Assembly: GCA_022788185.1 (NCBI GenBank)
Contig: JALEVV010000028.1
Span: 1-63,077, forward strand
Length of the DNA stretch: 63,077 nucleotides
From: Spirochaetales bacterium
GTDB taxonomy: Bacteria > Spirochaetota > Spirochaetia > Sphaerochaetales > Sphaerochaetaceae
Reading direction: 5' to 3'
Shown here: positions 54,110 to 62,462 of the stretch, piece by piece
Position numbering within the stretch: position 1 is the stretch's first letter
Layout: every line of letters begins with the position of its first letter
Made by a program: the position numbers and the translations under genes
The notes under the pieces: generated by a model
Told to the model about the DNA's origin: nothing
The model's input: only the letters and a program-made list of their open reading frames with translations
The model's database searches: none

Positions 54110-54460
54110 TCACTCAGCTTCCGATGTGGCCACAAGGTCAGAGCCGGTTCCTGCAATATTCTTTATTATCACATCCCCGATCCTGACGGGAGGAGTGACG
54201 GATGCCCCATGAATCACATCCATGACGTCAAAGATTCTCTCCTTCGGGATCGCAGGGACCGTCTTCACGGAAACACGGGCGGATCCGGCGGGAAGCGTTG
54301 AGGTAACAACCCTCTTAGGACACGTAACCTCATCCTCCGCATACCTTTTCCCCCTAGGGCAGGTGTTTCCTTCCACACCCGTCACCCGGCCCTCTTCCAG
54401 CGTGACCTCAAGAAGGCAGCCCAGCGGGCAGTTAATGCATGTAAGCTTTCTGATGCTCAT
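54110..54460 (-). CDS. DUF1667 cysteine-rich protein
   Basis: A 116-residue protein with cysteines in LTCINCPLGCLLEV, GNTCPRGKRYAEDE and VTCPKRVVTST, probably holding an iron-sulfur cluster. DUF1667 is regularly the third gene of a GlpA-like/FAD-oxidoreductase cluster, as here, and is thought to be an electron-transfer subunit. It overlaps the FAD gene by 4 bases. Confidence 0.88.
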   Translation of the reverse strand: MSIRKLTCINCPLGCLLEVTLEEGRVTGVEGNTCPRGKRYAEDEVTCPKRVVTSTLPAGSARVSVKTVPAIPKERIFDVMDVIHGASVTPPVRIGDVIIKNIAGTGSDLVATSEAE

Positions 54461-55674
54461 TCCTCCACCTCCACGCTGATCGGTCCATCCACGGTGTTCC
54501 TGAGGATTATACCCTCCATCTCACCGGGAGACATAACGGGACGCTTTATCCTCATGATCTCCCTTCCCCCACATCTGACGACCACGGAGGCTGACCTGAA
54601 GCAGTCAGTCACCCTGAATCTTACCCTCACGTCTTTCCTTCCCAGCCTTATGCGCTGGGGCACCGTGTACCTGACACCATGAAGCGCAGTAACTTCAGCG
54701 TATCCGCTTCCGTCCCGCTCTCCCCTGATGTACTCAGCCGCACTCCTTCCCGCAGCGGCTGCTTCCTCCGAGACGTAGTCCACAAGGTCGTGGACGTGCA
54801 GCACGTTGCCGCAGGCAAAGATACCGTCCGAGGCAGAGAGGGAGTCGTCGACGACGGGGCCTCCGGTAAAGGGAGAAAGCTCCAGGCCTGCTTTGGCTGA
54901 GAGTTCGTTTTCAGGAAGCAGACCGACCGAAAGCAGCAGCGTGTCGCACTCATACTTTATTTCCGTTCCGGCAATTGGCCTTCTCTTTTCATCCACCGCC
55001 GCAACCGTGACCGACTCAACCCTGGCCTTTCCGCCTATGTCCGTAACCGTATGGGACAGCAGCAGGGGGATGCCGTAATCATCAAGGCACTGGACGATGT
55101 TGCGTCTGAGTCCTCCCGAGTATGTCATTATCTCGGCAACTGCCAGGACCTTCGCACCTTCCAATGTGAGACGGCGGGCCATGATGAGACCTATATCCCC
55201 CGACCCCAGGATCACGACGCGTCTTCCCACCATGTATCCGTCGATGTTCATGAGACGCTGGGCCGTACCGGCAGAAAAGATTCCCGCTGGACGGAAACCG
55301 GGGATGTTCAGGGCACCGCGGGGACGCTCCCTGCATCCCATTGCCAGGATGATGGCCTTTGCCTGAACCACGCTGACTCCGGAAGGACTCACGCACGTGA
55401 CCTCATGGGGCTTCAGGTCAATGACAGTGGTCCCGGTGAGGGCCTCTATACCCCTCTTCTCAGCTTCCTTCACGAATCTGGCAGCGTACTCCGGTCCGGT
55501 AAGCTCCTCCCTGAAGGTGTGAAGTCCGAAACCGTTATGGATGCACTGATTCAGGATTCCTCCAAGGCGGGACGCACGTTCAATTATGACGATGTCCCTG
55601 ATCCCGGCGTCATATGCCGATATGGCGGCGGCAAGTCCTGCCGCACCGCCTCCTATTATCACAAGCTCCCTCAT
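54457..55674 (-). CDS. FAD-dependent oxidoreductase of the GlpA/DUF1667 cluster
   Basis: A 405-residue flavoprotein with FAD motif VIIGGGAAGLAAAISAYDAG, FGLHTFREELTGPEYAARF, second dinucleotide motif VVILGSGDIGLIMARRLTLE and FACGNVLHVHDLVDYVS. It lies between the GlpA-like and DUF1667 genes with 4-base overlaps; the three probably form one dehydrogenase complex. Confidence 0.9.
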   Translation of the reverse strand: MRELVIIGGGAAGLAAAISAYDAGIRDIVIIERASRLGGILNQCIHNGFGLHTFREELTGPEYAARFVKEAEKRGIEALTGTTVIDLKPHEVTCVSPSGVSVVQAKAIILAMGCRERPRGALNIPGFRPAGIFSAGTAQRLMNIDGYMVGRRVVILGSGDIGLIMARRLTLEGAKVLAVAEIMTYSGGLRRNIVQCLDDYGIPLLLSHTVTDIGGKARVESVTVAAVDEKRRPIAGTEIKYECDTLLLSVGLLPENELSAKAGLELSPFTGGPVVDDSLSASDGIFACGNVLHVHDLVDYVSEEAAAAGRSAAEYIRGERDGSGYAEVTALHGVRYTVPQRIRLGRKDVRVRFRVTDCFRSASVVVRCGGREIMRIKRPVMSPGEMEGIILRNTVDGPISVEVEE

Positions 55675-57074
55675 ACAAGTACCTCTGAGCCCTTCGTGCT
55701 CTTTCTGACATCCTTCATGGATAAGCCCTTCTCCGAGGCAATGATCTCCATCACGGCAGGCGTGCAGAAGCCGCCCTGACAGCGGCCCATACCGGCCCTG
55801 ACACGGCGCTTCACTCCGTCAAGGGTCGTGGCTCCGCGGCGCACCGCCTCCCTTATCTCACCTTCGCTTATCTCCTCACAGCGACAGATGATGCGGCCGT
55901 ATGAATCATCCCTTCCGATGAGCTCATTACGCTCCTTCATGTCCATCAGGGCAGGTCTCGGGATGGGGCGTCTATCCAACACAGGGGAAAGCTTTTTCCC
56001 GGTCTTCAGACGTTCCGATATCCTATGGGCAATGTATTCGCCGATGGCGGGTGACGCCGTAAGGCCGGGAGAATCGATGGCGGCTGCATTGTAAAAGCCG
56101 GGAGCGGGCTCATTCAGGATGAAATCACCTGAGGGTGTTGATGCACGGAGTCCTGCAAACGATGTGATTATCTTCCTGAAGTTCAGGCCGGGCACGCTCT
56201 TTACCGCGCTTTCCATCACGGCTTCCAGTCCGGCTCCGACAGTGGAGGTATCCTCCCTGTCCGACAGAGTAATGCTGTCAGGTCCGACCAGAAGGTTTCC
56301 GTGAACCGTGGGGGTAACCAGCACACCCTTACCCTTTTCGGTGGGAAGGCGGAAGATAGTGGAGCGGACAAGAGTGCCCTCACTCCTGTCCAGAAGCACG
56401 TACTCACCCCTCTTCGGCACGATGGAAAACTCATGGGGCACCACCATATCGTTTATCACATCGGCCTGGATGCCCGAGGCATTAACGACACACCTGGAGA
56501 GGAAATCGCCCCTGTCGGTGATGACCCTGTAAAGCTCGCTCTCCCGCCTTATGGAGACGACCCTGTGGTCCGTCTTCAGCACGGCCCCGTTCGCCTCTGC
56601 ATTCTCAGCCATCGCATAGGTAAGGGAGAAAGGACAGACCAGACTTCCTGACTTAAGGTGGAGTGCCCAGGTCACATCGGGGTTGACGGCCTCCTCCAGC
56701 GCCAGGATTTCATCCCGCTTCAGGATCTCCATGTCAGCAACGCCGTTTTTCACGCCCCGCTCATAGAGCTCCCTGATTTTAGAGTCGTCACTGTCAAAGG
56801 AAATGACGAGGGAACCATTATGGACCATGTCGATGCCCAGGGGCCGCTCCAGCTCCTTCAAAAGGCGATTTCCCCGCACGTTCAGGGCAGCCTTCAGCGT
56901 GCCGGGCTTCGGGTCATGACCCGCATGGACAATTCCGCTGTTTGCCTTGCTCGTGCCCTGACAGAGCTCGGTTTCCTTTTCCAGAAGGATGACGGACATA
57001 TCATAAAGTGAGAGGAATCTGGCGACCGAGCATCCGGTCACACCGCCCCCTATGACGATTGAATCGTAAATCAT
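55671..57074 (-). CDS. Glycerol-3-phosphate-dehydrogenase-like flavoprotein with BFD [2Fe-2S] domain
   Basis: About 467 residues from ATG 57074, directly before the FAD motif IVIGGGVTGCSVARFLSLYD. The DAO fold continues with GTSKANSGIVHAG. A C-terminal BFD-like [2Fe-2S] domain has CRCEEISEGEI and GRCQGGFC. Such proteins oxidise glycerol 3-phosphate or a related hydroxy acid. A glycerophosphodiesterase gene 4.4 kb away could supply glycerol 3-phosphate, but the substrate is inferred. Confidence 0.87.
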   Translation of the reverse strand: MIYDSIVIGGGVTGCSVARFLSLYDMSVILLEKETELCQGTSKANSGIVHAGHDPKPGTLKAALNVRGNRLLKELERPLGIDMVHNGSLVISFDSDDSKIRELYERGVKNGVADMEILKRDEILALEEAVNPDVTWALHLKSGSLVCPFSLTYAMAENAEANGAVLKTDHRVVSIRRESELYRVITDRGDFLSRCVVNASGIQADVINDMVVPHEFSIVPKRGEYVLLDRSEGTLVRSTIFRLPTEKGKGVLVTPTVHGNLLVGPDSITLSDREDTSTVGAGLEAVMESAVKSVPGLNFRKIITSFAGLRASTPSGDFILNEPAPGFYNAAAIDSPGLTASPAIGEYIAHRISERLKTGKKLSPVLDRRPIPRPALMDMKERNELIGRDDSYGRIICRCEEISEGEIREAVRRGATTLDGVKRRVRAGMGRCQGGFCTPAVMEIIASEKGLSMKDVRKSTKGSEVLV

Positions 57075-57138
57075 AACAGTAAAAGGATAACACAGCTGAA
57101 GTGCGGCCGCACCTGTCAAAACAGGCAAATTGTATATG

Positions 57139-57287
57139 GACAATACCGACCTCGGGAAAAGCGGGCATGAAACGGGACTTGCAGATCCGATAGGGATCTT
57201 TGCCGGGGTATTGTCTTCAGGCGTATGTGTTTACCGGCTTTCAGGAAACAAAATACAGGCAATTTGTCTTGAATCCTGAGTCAGGAT
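57139..57287. promoter_or_regulatory. Inverted repeats in the GlpA-like / sugar-kinase divergent region
   Basis: A perfect 9-bp inverted repeat, GACAATACC (57139-57147) and GGTATTGTC (57207-57215), encloses a GATCC/GGATC hairpin (about 57185-57199). Nearer the kinase, ATCCTGA-G-TCAGGAT (57273-57287) is a perfect 15-bp palindrome 39 bases before the start. They look like regulator sites or a structured leader. Confidence 0.4.
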
Positions 57288-57325
57288 GGTGGAAAATCAT
57301 CCATGGCAGCTTTGCAGGAGGACAC

Positions 57326-58402
57326 ATGGTACACAGAAATCCGATAAACACCACCGGAAACGACAGATTCATCACGATCGGGGAGATAATGCTCCGTCTC
57401 ACACCTCCTAACTACGAGAAGATAAGAATGACACACACCTTTGAGGCCAGCTACGGCGGCTCGGAGGCAAACATTGCCCTTGCCCTTGCGAACCTGGGCG
57501 TGGACTCCACATTCTTCTCCGTTGTTCCGAACAACAGTGTGGGAAAGAGTGCGATCAGAATGCTCAGGAGCAACGACGTGCACTGCACTCCGGTAATCCT
57601 TTCCACTCCCGAGGAAACACCGACCCACAGGCTGGGCAGTTACTATCTGGAAACCGGTTACGGTATCAGGGCAAGCAAGGTCATCTACGACAGGAAGCAC
57701 AGTGCGATAACGGAATATGACTTCTCAGGCTACGACCTCAGGGCGCTTCTCAGGGATTTCACCTGGCTCCATCTCTCAGGCATCACACCGGCACTGGGAA
57801 GCAACTGCAGGAAGCTCATCCTCGATGCCCTCCAGGCAGCAAAGGAGCTGGACCTCACCGTCAGCTTTGACGGCAACTTCAGAAGCACGCTCTGGACCTG
57901 GGATGAGGCAAGGGACTTCTGTACCCAGTGCCTGCCATACATCGACGTTCTGATCGGCATCGAACCCTACCATCTCTACCGCGATCCCTCCGATCCCTCA
58001 AGAGGTGACGTGAAGGACGGAATTCCCTTCCATCCTACCTATGAGCAGCAGAAGTTCGTCTTCGATGAGTTCAGACGCCAGTACCCCAACATCAGGTGCA
58101 TCGCCCGTCACGTGCGCTATGCCAACAGCGGAAGCGAGAACAGCCTCAAGGCGTTTTTATGGTACGATGGAGAGACTATCGAGAGTAAGACCTTCACCAT
58201 CCTGGACCGCGTCGGCGGAGGTGATGCCTTCGCCTCCGGCCTCATCTATGCGATGATGAACGGCTATGCCCCAGAGGACATGATCAACTTTGCCGTTGCC
58301 TCCAGTGCGATCAAGCACACTATCAGGGGCGATGCCAACATCACCGATGATGCCGACACCATCAGAAAGCTCATGAACATGAACTACGACATCAGAAGAT
58401 GA
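57326..58402 (+). CDS. PfkB-family sugar kinase (2-keto-3-deoxygluconate kinase-like)
   Basis: About 358 residues from ATG 57326 (GCAGGAGG upstream). Motifs: SYGGSEANIALALANLG near the start, VSFDGNFRSTLW, and the catalytic anion hole VGGGDAFASG with Asp as base. RFITIGEIMLRLTPP is usual for KdgK-type kinases of the sugar-acid pathway. It overlaps the PHP gene by 4 bases. Confidence 0.88.
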   Translation: MVHRNPINTTGNDRFITIGEIMLRLTPPNYEKIRMTHTFEASYGGSEANIALALANLGVDSTFFSVVPNNSVGKSAIRMLRSNDVHCTPVILSTPEETPTHRLGSYYLETGYGIRASKVIYDRKHSAITEYDFSGYDLRALLRDFTWLHLSGITPALGSNCRKLILDALQAAKELDLTVSFDGNFRSTLWTWDEARDFCTQCLPYIDVLIGIEPYHLYRDPSDPSRGDVKDGIPFHPTYEQQKFVFDEFRRQYPNIRCIARHVRYANSGSENSLKAFLWYDGETIESKTFTILDRVGGGDAFASGLIYAMMNGYAPEDMINFAVASSAIKHTIRGDANITDDADTIRKLMNMNYDIRR

Positions 58403-59229
58403 AGCAGAACCTCCACACCCACACACTTTTCTGTGACGGAAAGAACACACCTGAGGAGATGGCTGAAAGCGCCATCTCCCATGGCTTTTCATCCCTGGGT
58501 TTCTCATCCCACGTCCACACCGGCTTTCCCTTCGATGAATGCGGAATCGTCTCATCTGAGAAGACGGATGAGTACTTTGCCGAGCTGGAAAGGCTGAAAA
58601 GAAAGTATGATGGACAGCTGAAGATCTTCAGCGGCCTCGAGCTGGAAAGCCGTGACAGTGTGTCCATGACGCCCTCCATCGACCGGAGGTGCGACTACGC
58701 CATCGGCTCGGTGCACTGGTTCTGGAAGGGCGATGACCACTGGGAAGTCGACTGGAAGAGCGAAATCTTTCTTGAGGCTAAGGAAGCCTTCGGAGGCTGG
58801 CGTCCCCTAATTGAAAGCTACTACGAAGAGGTGAAGCGCTTTGCTTCCTTCTCACCCTATCAGATAACGGGACACATCGACCTCGTGACGAAGTTCTGCG
58901 AAAAGAACGGATGGAAATTCGAAGACGAATCCTGGTACCGCGATGCCGCGCTTGCGGCGGCTGAGGAGTGCATCCGGCACGGCAAGATCGTGGAAGTAAA
59001 TACGGGAGCCATTTCCCGCAGTTACAGGACCACTCCCTACCCGGCTCCCTTCATACTGAAATATCTCAGGGAGAAGAACGCTCCCATCACCCTCTCATCG
59101 GACTGCCATGCTAAGGAAAACATCGAAGTGGCGTTTGATGAGACCCTGGAGATGCTGCGGAAAATCGGTTTCAGGGAGCTTTACGTCCTGACCGGGGATG
59201 GATTCAGGGCAGAGGGAATCAGCGGGTAA
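58399..59229 (+). CDS. PHP-domain phosphoesterase (histidinol-phosphatase-like)
   Basis: A 276-residue protein starting MKQNLHTHTLFCDGK, the first metal motif of the PHP fold, with GLELESRD, ITGHIDLVTKF and LSSDCHAKENI as further ligand motifs. It resembles HisK-type histidinol phosphatases, but no his genes are near; translational coupling to a sugar kinase suggests a sugar-phosphate substrate. Confidence 0.83.
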   Translation: MKQNLHTHTLFCDGKNTPEEMAESAISHGFSSLGFSSHVHTGFPFDECGIVSSEKTDEYFAELERLKRKYDGQLKIFSGLELESRDSVSMTPSIDRRCDYAIGSVHWFWKGDDHWEVDWKSEIFLEAKEAFGGWRPLIESYYEEVKRFASFSPYQITGHIDLVTKFCEKNGWKFEDESWYRDAALAAAEECIRHGKIVEVNTGAISRSYRTTPYPAPFILKYLREKNAPITLSSDCHAKENIEVAFDETLEMLRKIGFRELYVLTGDGFRAEGISG

Positions 59230-59243
59230 AACCGCTGATTTTC
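59219..59243 (+). terminator. Terminator overlapping the end of the PHP gene
   Basis: The stem TCAGCGG / CCGCTGA has the TAA stop codon in its loop and is followed by TTTTCCCTTTT. Confidence 0.7.
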
Positions 59244-59295
59244 CCTTTTGAAAGATATTTTTCACATTTTATCTGTTTCTATTTACCAATACATA

Positions 59296-59324
59296 TTGAC
59301 AAATCCGGGAGCAGTTTTTCAATT
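59296..59324 (+). promoter_or_regulatory. Possible promoter of the trp leader
   Basis: A perfect TTGACA (59296-59301) is followed after 17 bases by the weak TCAATT (59319-59324). The transcript would open with an AATCCCC/GGGGATT pairing (59343-59349 with 59385-59391). Confidence 0.4.
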
Positions 59325-59419
59325 GACTCATTCCTGAACGGCAATCCCCCCGATGCGGAAGCGGATGCCTGTCCGGGTGGCACCGGGGATTAGGTTCCTC
59401 TTTTACAGGAGGTTGATGC

Positions 59420-59458
59420 ATGACTGATCTTAAACGCTGGTGGCGCTGCCGCGCCTGA
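59420..59458 (+). CDS. trpL: trp operon leader peptide with tandem Trp codons
   Basis: ATG 59420, seven bases after a perfect AGGAGG, opens a 12-codon frame: MTDLKRWWRCRA, stop TGA. Two adjacent Trp codons in a short, well-initiated peptide 62 bases before trpE are the mark of a trp attenuation leader. A GGCGC/GCGCC hairpin covers the codons right after Trp-Trp. No terminator with a run of T is seen before trpE, so the attenuator itself may be lost. Confidence 0.75.
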   Translation: MTDLKRWWRCRA

Positions 59459-59520
59459 TGCCCAAACAACGTCATACCCTTTCAATCCCAACTCCCGTTA
59501 CATTTCAGGAGGTGATGTTC

Positions 59521-59848
59521 ATGAACATACGGACGTCTTTGGATAAAGTGAGGAAAATTGCGGAAACCGGGAAATACGACGTACGCCCGGTCAGCATTGA
59601 GATTCTTTCCGACTTCACCACCCCAATCGAAACAATGAGGATACTCAAGAACGTATCCACACACTGCTATATGCTGGAATCGGTCCAGGCCAATGAGACC
59701 TGGGGTCGCTATACCTTCCTCGGCTTCGATCCGAAGCTGGAGATAACATGCATGGACGGTGAGATGAAAATCGGGAATCTCAGGGTTAATACCGATAAGC
59801 CCGCCGACTATCTCCGCCAGATTCTTGCAGAGCACAGAAGTCCCCGAC
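59521..59848 (+). pseudogene. trpE: trpE, 5' fragment (anthranilate synthase component I)
   Basis: From ATG 59521 (AGGAGGTG upstream) about 108 codons match the TrpE N-terminus: VRPVSIEILSDFTTPIETMR, YMLESVQANETWGRYTFLGF, LRQILAEHRSPRLP. The match ends at about 59848, where the sequence passes into trpC in another frame; the frame then closes after nine unrelated residues. The catalytic chorismate-binding domain is missing. Confidence 0.85.
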
Positions 59849-60151
59849 TTCCCATACCTGGAAATCGAGAAGGACTATGAGGCGGCCGGGGCCGAGTGCA
59901 TTTCTGTTCTGACCGAGCCCAAAAGGTTCCTCGGAAGTGATGATTACCTGAAGGAAATCGCCGCATCCGTATCCATCCCCTGCCTCCGCAAGGACTTCAC
60001 GGTGGATGAGTACATGATATATGAAGCTAAGGTGCTTGGCGCCTCGGCAGTCCTCCTGATCTGTTCGATTCTGAGTGAAGCCGAGATCAGGGCATACATC
60101 AAAGCAGCCGATGAGCTTGGGCTTTCCTCCCTGGTTGAGGCCCACGATGAG
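59843..60151 (+). pseudogene. trpC: trpC, internal fragment (indole-3-glycerol-phosphate synthase)
   Basis: In frame 2 about 102 codons match the middle of TrpC: DFPYLEIEKDYEAAGAECIS, VLTEPKRFLGSDDYLKEIAA, LRKDFTVDEYMIYEAK and LGLSSLVEAHDE. The N-terminal part, with the catalytic Lys of the first strand, and the C-terminal half are gone. The left junction lies in AGTCCCCGACTTCCC, which reads sensibly in both trpE and trpC frames, suggesting deletion at a short repeat. Confidence 0.85.
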
Positions 60152-60386
60152 GATAAAGACCGATCTTGCCTCGATCGTAAGCGTCATCAGGGAGAACACC
60201 GACGTGCCCTGTGCCATCGGCTTCGGCATCTCCCGTCCCGACCAGGCGGCAAAGATGGCCGCGATCTCGGACGGTGCCATCGTGGGCTCCGCCATCATAA
60301 AGCTTTTGGAGAAGTATGGACAATCTGCCCCTGAGCACATAGGCCGGTACGTGAAATCCATGAAGGATGCCATCAGAAATATCTGA
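60147..60386 (+). pseudogene. trpA: trpA, 3' fragment (tryptophan synthase alpha)
   Basis: In frame 3 about 78 codons match the TrpA C-terminus: KTDLASIVSVIRENTDVPCA, IGFGISRPDQAAKMA, DGAIVGSAIIKLLEKYG, then a normal stop. The junction with trpC is at GATGAGGAT, again readable in both frames. With the order E-C-A this is what two internal deletions would leave of a trpE-G-D-C-F-B-A operon. Confidence 0.85.
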
Positions 60387-60418
60387 TTTTCCTTCCCTGA
60401 GGTGGTATTATTCTCCCT

Positions 60419-61480
60419 ATGAACAGATACGATTACTTCAGAAAGCTTGTCTCCATCCCCTCCCCGTCAAGGCACGAGGAGGAGATGCGATCCTACATCA
60501 GGTCGGTGCTTCTTCCCCTGGGATATTCCTTCAGGGAAGATGAAGCGGGAAACCTTCTATTCTTCAGGGAGGGGCAGGGATCAGGAATCTGCCTTGCAGC
60601 CCACATGGACACGGTTGCCCCTGCGGTGAATGCCGTGATGAAAGAAGATGAAGAGCGCTTCTTCACGGACGGGACCACCGCCCTCGGAGCCGACGACAAG
60701 TGTGCAATTGCCATCATGCTCGAGCTGGCAGAGGAAGGAGCCGATGCTCCCCTTCTCTTCTTCTCGGCTGAGGAAATCGGCCTCTGGGGCTCTGCCCATA
60801 TGGATCCCCACCTTACCGACGGACTCGGGATCGAATGCGTCTACGTCATCGATGCCCAGGGCTACGTCGGCGGAATCATAAGGGAGGCAGTGGGCAAGAG
60901 CAGGCTCACCATAAGCGTCAGGGGAAAGTCAGCCCATGCGGGTTTTGCACCTGAGAAGGGAATAAGCGCCCTCACCTGCCTTGCAGACATAGTTATGAAC
61001 ATCCCCCAGGGTCGTCCCGATGAATATTCCACATGCAGTGTGGGATCCTTCATCTCGGAGGGCAGCACCAACGTGGTCCCTGACAGGGCAGAGGCCATCC
61101 TTGAGGTCAGAAGCCTCATTGATGAGAACAGGGAAAGAATCATAAAGTCCATAATGGAAATGGCTGAGGAAAGAGCCGCATACCATGGGGCTGAAGTCAC
61201 GTTCACTCATGAGCGTCTCTACACCCACTACGCCCATGAAAGTGATGACCCGTATATCCAGAGAGTAAGTTCTGCCCTGAAAAAGGCAGGTGCCGACGTG
61301 AGTGTGAAATCAACTACCGGCGGCAGCGATGCCAATAACCTTAATGCCATCGGAATCAGGGCGATAGTGCTGACATCCGGGTATTACAACGCCCATGGAA
61401 AGAGCGAATACCTGGACAAGAAGCAGTTCGACACAATGGCAAAGGCAATGAAGACAGTTTTAAGTGAAGAAACTCTTTAA
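60419..61480 (+). CDS. M20-family aminopeptidase, PepT-like
   Basis: A 353-residue cytoplasmic zinc peptidase. Metal and catalytic motifs are CLAAHMDTVAP, TTALGADDKCAIA and FSAEEIGLWGSAH; the dimerisation lid follows (VRGKSAHAGFAPEKG), and a C-terminal His lies in GYYNAHGKSE. It matches the PepT-like group that trims tri- or dipeptides. Its end overlaps the glycerophosphodiesterase gene by 17 bases. Confidence 0.88.
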   Translation: MNRYDYFRKLVSIPSPSRHEEEMRSYIRSVLLPLGYSFREDEAGNLLFFREGQGSGICLAAHMDTVAPAVNAVMKEDEERFFTDGTTALGADDKCAIAIMLELAEEGADAPLLFFSAEEIGLWGSAHMDPHLTDGLGIECVYVIDAQGYVGGIIREAVGKSRLTISVRGKSAHAGFAPEKGISALTCLADIVMNIPQGRPDEYSTCSVGSFISEGSTNVVPDRAEAILEVRSLIDENRERIIKSIMEMAEERAAYHGAEVTFTHERLYTHYAHESDDPYIQRVSSALKKAGADVSVKSTTGGSDANNLNAIGIRAIVLTSGYYNAHGKSEYLDKKQFDTMAKAMKTVLSEETL

Positions 61481-62435
61481 ATCCATTCTTATACTTCTGC
61501 TTGTAACAGCGGTCCTCTATGGAGCGCTGTATTTTCATGCCCGCTGGAAATCATCCCCGGCTGCGGTGAGGACATATGAGAGCGATAACCCTTTCATTAC
61601 CGGTGACACTCTCATAGCCGCCCACCGGATGGGCGGAGGAGAAGCCCCGGAGGAGACTATGATGGCGCTCATGTCATGCATTGAAAGTCCCACTCCGCCG
61701 GACATTCTCGAGCTCGATCTTCACATCTCGAAGGATGGTCAGCTCATCCTGCTCCACGATGACACGCTGGACAGGATGACCGACAGCAGGTATGTCTTCG
61801 GCCGGGAAGGAGTGCGTCCTGAGGAGCTGACGCTCTCAGAGCTGAAAATCCTCAATGCGGGTGCAGGCTTCAATGACGCTGAGGGGAACATGCCCTATGC
61901 GGACCTGCATGGAGATGCGGTTCCTGATAATCTGAAGCTGCTGACCCTGTCCGAAGTGCTGGACATAGCAGAATCAGAAGGTGATTTCCGCTACATCATC
62001 GAGATTAAAAACGATGGGGCACTGGGCAAAAAGGCCCTCGACATACTGTATGCAGAGCTCAGGGAGAGAAACCTTATCGGGCGCACTGTCTTCGGCACCT
62101 TCAATGGCGATATCACCGCATATTGCAGGAAAACCTATACTGACATCATAACCAGTGCGGGAATAAAGGATGCGCTTTCATTCTGCATCGCGGCACTTCT
62201 GGGTCTTAAGGATTATGAACCGCCATGCACGGTGCTTCAGGTATTCTACGGCAAGCCCTACTTCCGCTACGGCGTCAATCTTGCAACTGCCAGGGTCATA
62301 AACTACGCCCATGAACATGGCATGGCCATCCAGTACTGGACCGTGAATGATGAGGAGGATATCAGGTACCTGAAAAGCGTCGGGGCCGACGCCATCATCA
62401 CCGACTATGTAAAGCTGGCCTCTGAAACTGAATGA
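61464..62435 (+). CDS. Membrane-anchored glycerophosphodiester phosphodiesterase
   Basis: A 323-residue protein with one N-terminal membrane segment (SILILLLVTAVLYGALYF) and an outward-facing GDPD TIM barrel: IAAHRMGGGEAPEETMMAL, LELDLHISKDGQLILLHDDT and LDRMTD carry the His, Glu and Asp residues of the active site. It splits glycerophosphodiesters from lipids into glycerol 3-phosphate and an alcohol, possibly feeding the GlpA-like trio. Confidence 0.9.
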   Translation: MKKLFKSILILLLVTAVLYGALYFHARWKSSPAAVRTYESDNPFITGDTLIAAHRMGGGEAPEETMMALMSCIESPTPPDILELDLHISKDGQLILLHDDTLDRMTDSRYVFGREGVRPEELTLSELKILNAGAGFNDAEGNMPYADLHGDAVPDNLKLLTLSEVLDIAESEGDFRYIIEIKNDGALGKKALDILYAELRERNLIGRTVFGTFNGDITAYCRKTYTDIITSAGIKDALSFCIAALLGLKDYEPPCTVLQVFYGKPYFRYGVNLATARVINYAHEHGMAIQYWTVNDEEDIRYLKSVGADAIITDYVKLASETE

Positions 62436-62455
62436 GCCCTTCCCGAAGGAAGGGC
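62436..62455. terminator. Hairpin between convergent genes
   Basis: A perfect 8-bp stem GCCCTTCC / GGAAGGGC with a CGAA loop lies directly after the GDPD stop and 7 bases from the pyrophosphatase stop. There is no run of T on either side, so its termination strength is uncertain. Confidence 0.5.
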
Positions 62456-62462
62456 CGTATAA

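Noticed and set aside
59343-59400. T-box riboswitch before the trp genes (GGGTGGCACC resembles the T-box core and TGGC would fit tRNA-Trp)
   Set aside because: There is no room for a Stem I with specifier loop, no matching terminator, and a ribosome-attenuation leader peptide with Trp codons explains the regulation better.
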